Made by a program: the position numbers and the translations under genes | Part shown: positions 4,941-5,098 of the stretch, one piece after another | Position numbering within the stretch: the first letter of the stretch is position 1 | How the letters are laid out: each line of letters opens with the position of its first letter | Source of the DNA: an uncultured Peptococcaceae bacterium | GTDB taxonomy: Bacteria > Bacillota > Dehalobacteriia > UBA7702 | DNA: 5,098 bases | NCBI GenBank assembly: GCA_937919295.1 | Contig: CALFRX010000133.1 | Coordinates: 1 to 5,098, forward strand | Direction of reading: 5' to 3' | Notes under the pieces: model-generated | What the model was told of the DNA's origin: nothing | Seen by the model: the letters and a program-made list of their open reading frames with translations, nothing else | Databases searched by the model: none

Positions 4941-5098
4941 CTAACCGCCGATAATTGCTTCCATCGCCATTCCGGCATCCACGGCATGAGATTCGCTTAG
5001 AGCCCACGTTAATAAATACGGTGACAATGTAGCGGGGTTTGTAGTATACTTATTGTTGTTGGCATCTTTTTGAAATGAATAGAACTTAACCGTTGCCT
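4941..5098 (-). CDS. 3' end of an unrecognised protein gene (partial)
   Basis: Reading the minus strand from the right edge, a frame stays open for 51 codons and stops at TAG (complement of 4941-4943). The visible C-terminus includes KFYSFQKDANNNKYTTN, SPYLLTWALSE and ends AVDAGMAMEAIIGG. The amino-acid mix is protein-like, and the stop is followed within about 30 bases by the bidirectional terminator, so this is very probably the end of a real gene. No start is visible because the gene continues beyond the window. I do not recognise the family. The Asn/Thr/Tyr-rich part would suit an extracellular beta domain, but that is only an impression. The DNA of its right part is more AT-rich than the neighbouring genes. 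Confidence 0.65.
   Translation of the reverse strand, partial: ATVKFYSFQKDANNNKYTTNPATLSPYLLTWALSESHAVDAGMAMEAIIGG

Overview
The window looks like chromosomal core DNA from an anaerobic Firmicute (Bacillota), most likely Clostridia or Negativicutes. The grounds are the order cmk - plsC - ispH/rpsA, a single long reading frame joining IspH (LytB) to ribosomal protein S1 (an arrangement known from those groups), strong AGGAGG/AGGTGAT-type ribosome binding sites, a consensus sigma-A promoter, and intermediate GC content. The genus cannot be read from the sequence alone.

Left half (1-2962, + strand): the 3' end of cytidylate kinase overlaps the start of a small PlsC-type acyltransferase. After a 93-base gap comes a 716-codon gene whose first ~275 residues are a complete IspH, the iron-sulfur enzyme ending the MEP isoprenoid pathway, and whose remainder carries four S1 RNA-binding domains between acidic stretches. 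The join between the halves holds two strong in-frame internal ribosome binding site/start pairs and, about 100 bases upstream, a promoter-like sequence. A free S1 protein could therefore be made in addition to the fusion. Nucleotide supply (Cmk), phospholipid acylation (PlsC), isoprenoid precursors (IspH) and translation (S1) form a growth-linked cluster.

Middle (2963-3502): the cluster ends in a clear intrinsic terminator at 3058-3096. About 200 bases with no convincing gene follow, containing two small inverted repeats. Then comes a perfect -35/-10 pair (3306-3334), a ~130-nt leader with a 27-codon ORF preceded by a ribosome binding site, and a strong terminator (3424-3474) just ahead of the next gene's ribosome binding site. 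This is the layout of an attenuator or riboswitch. I could not match it to a riboswitch class I know, and it is the most interesting part of the window.

Right half (3503-5098): a complete CNNM/CorC-family membrane protein (DUF21, two CBS domains, CorC_HlyC domain; probable divalent cation, likely Mg2+, transporter) ends at a probably bidirectional terminator. Facing it on the minus strand is the 3' end of a further gene (51 codons visible, function unrecognised) that runs off the right edge.
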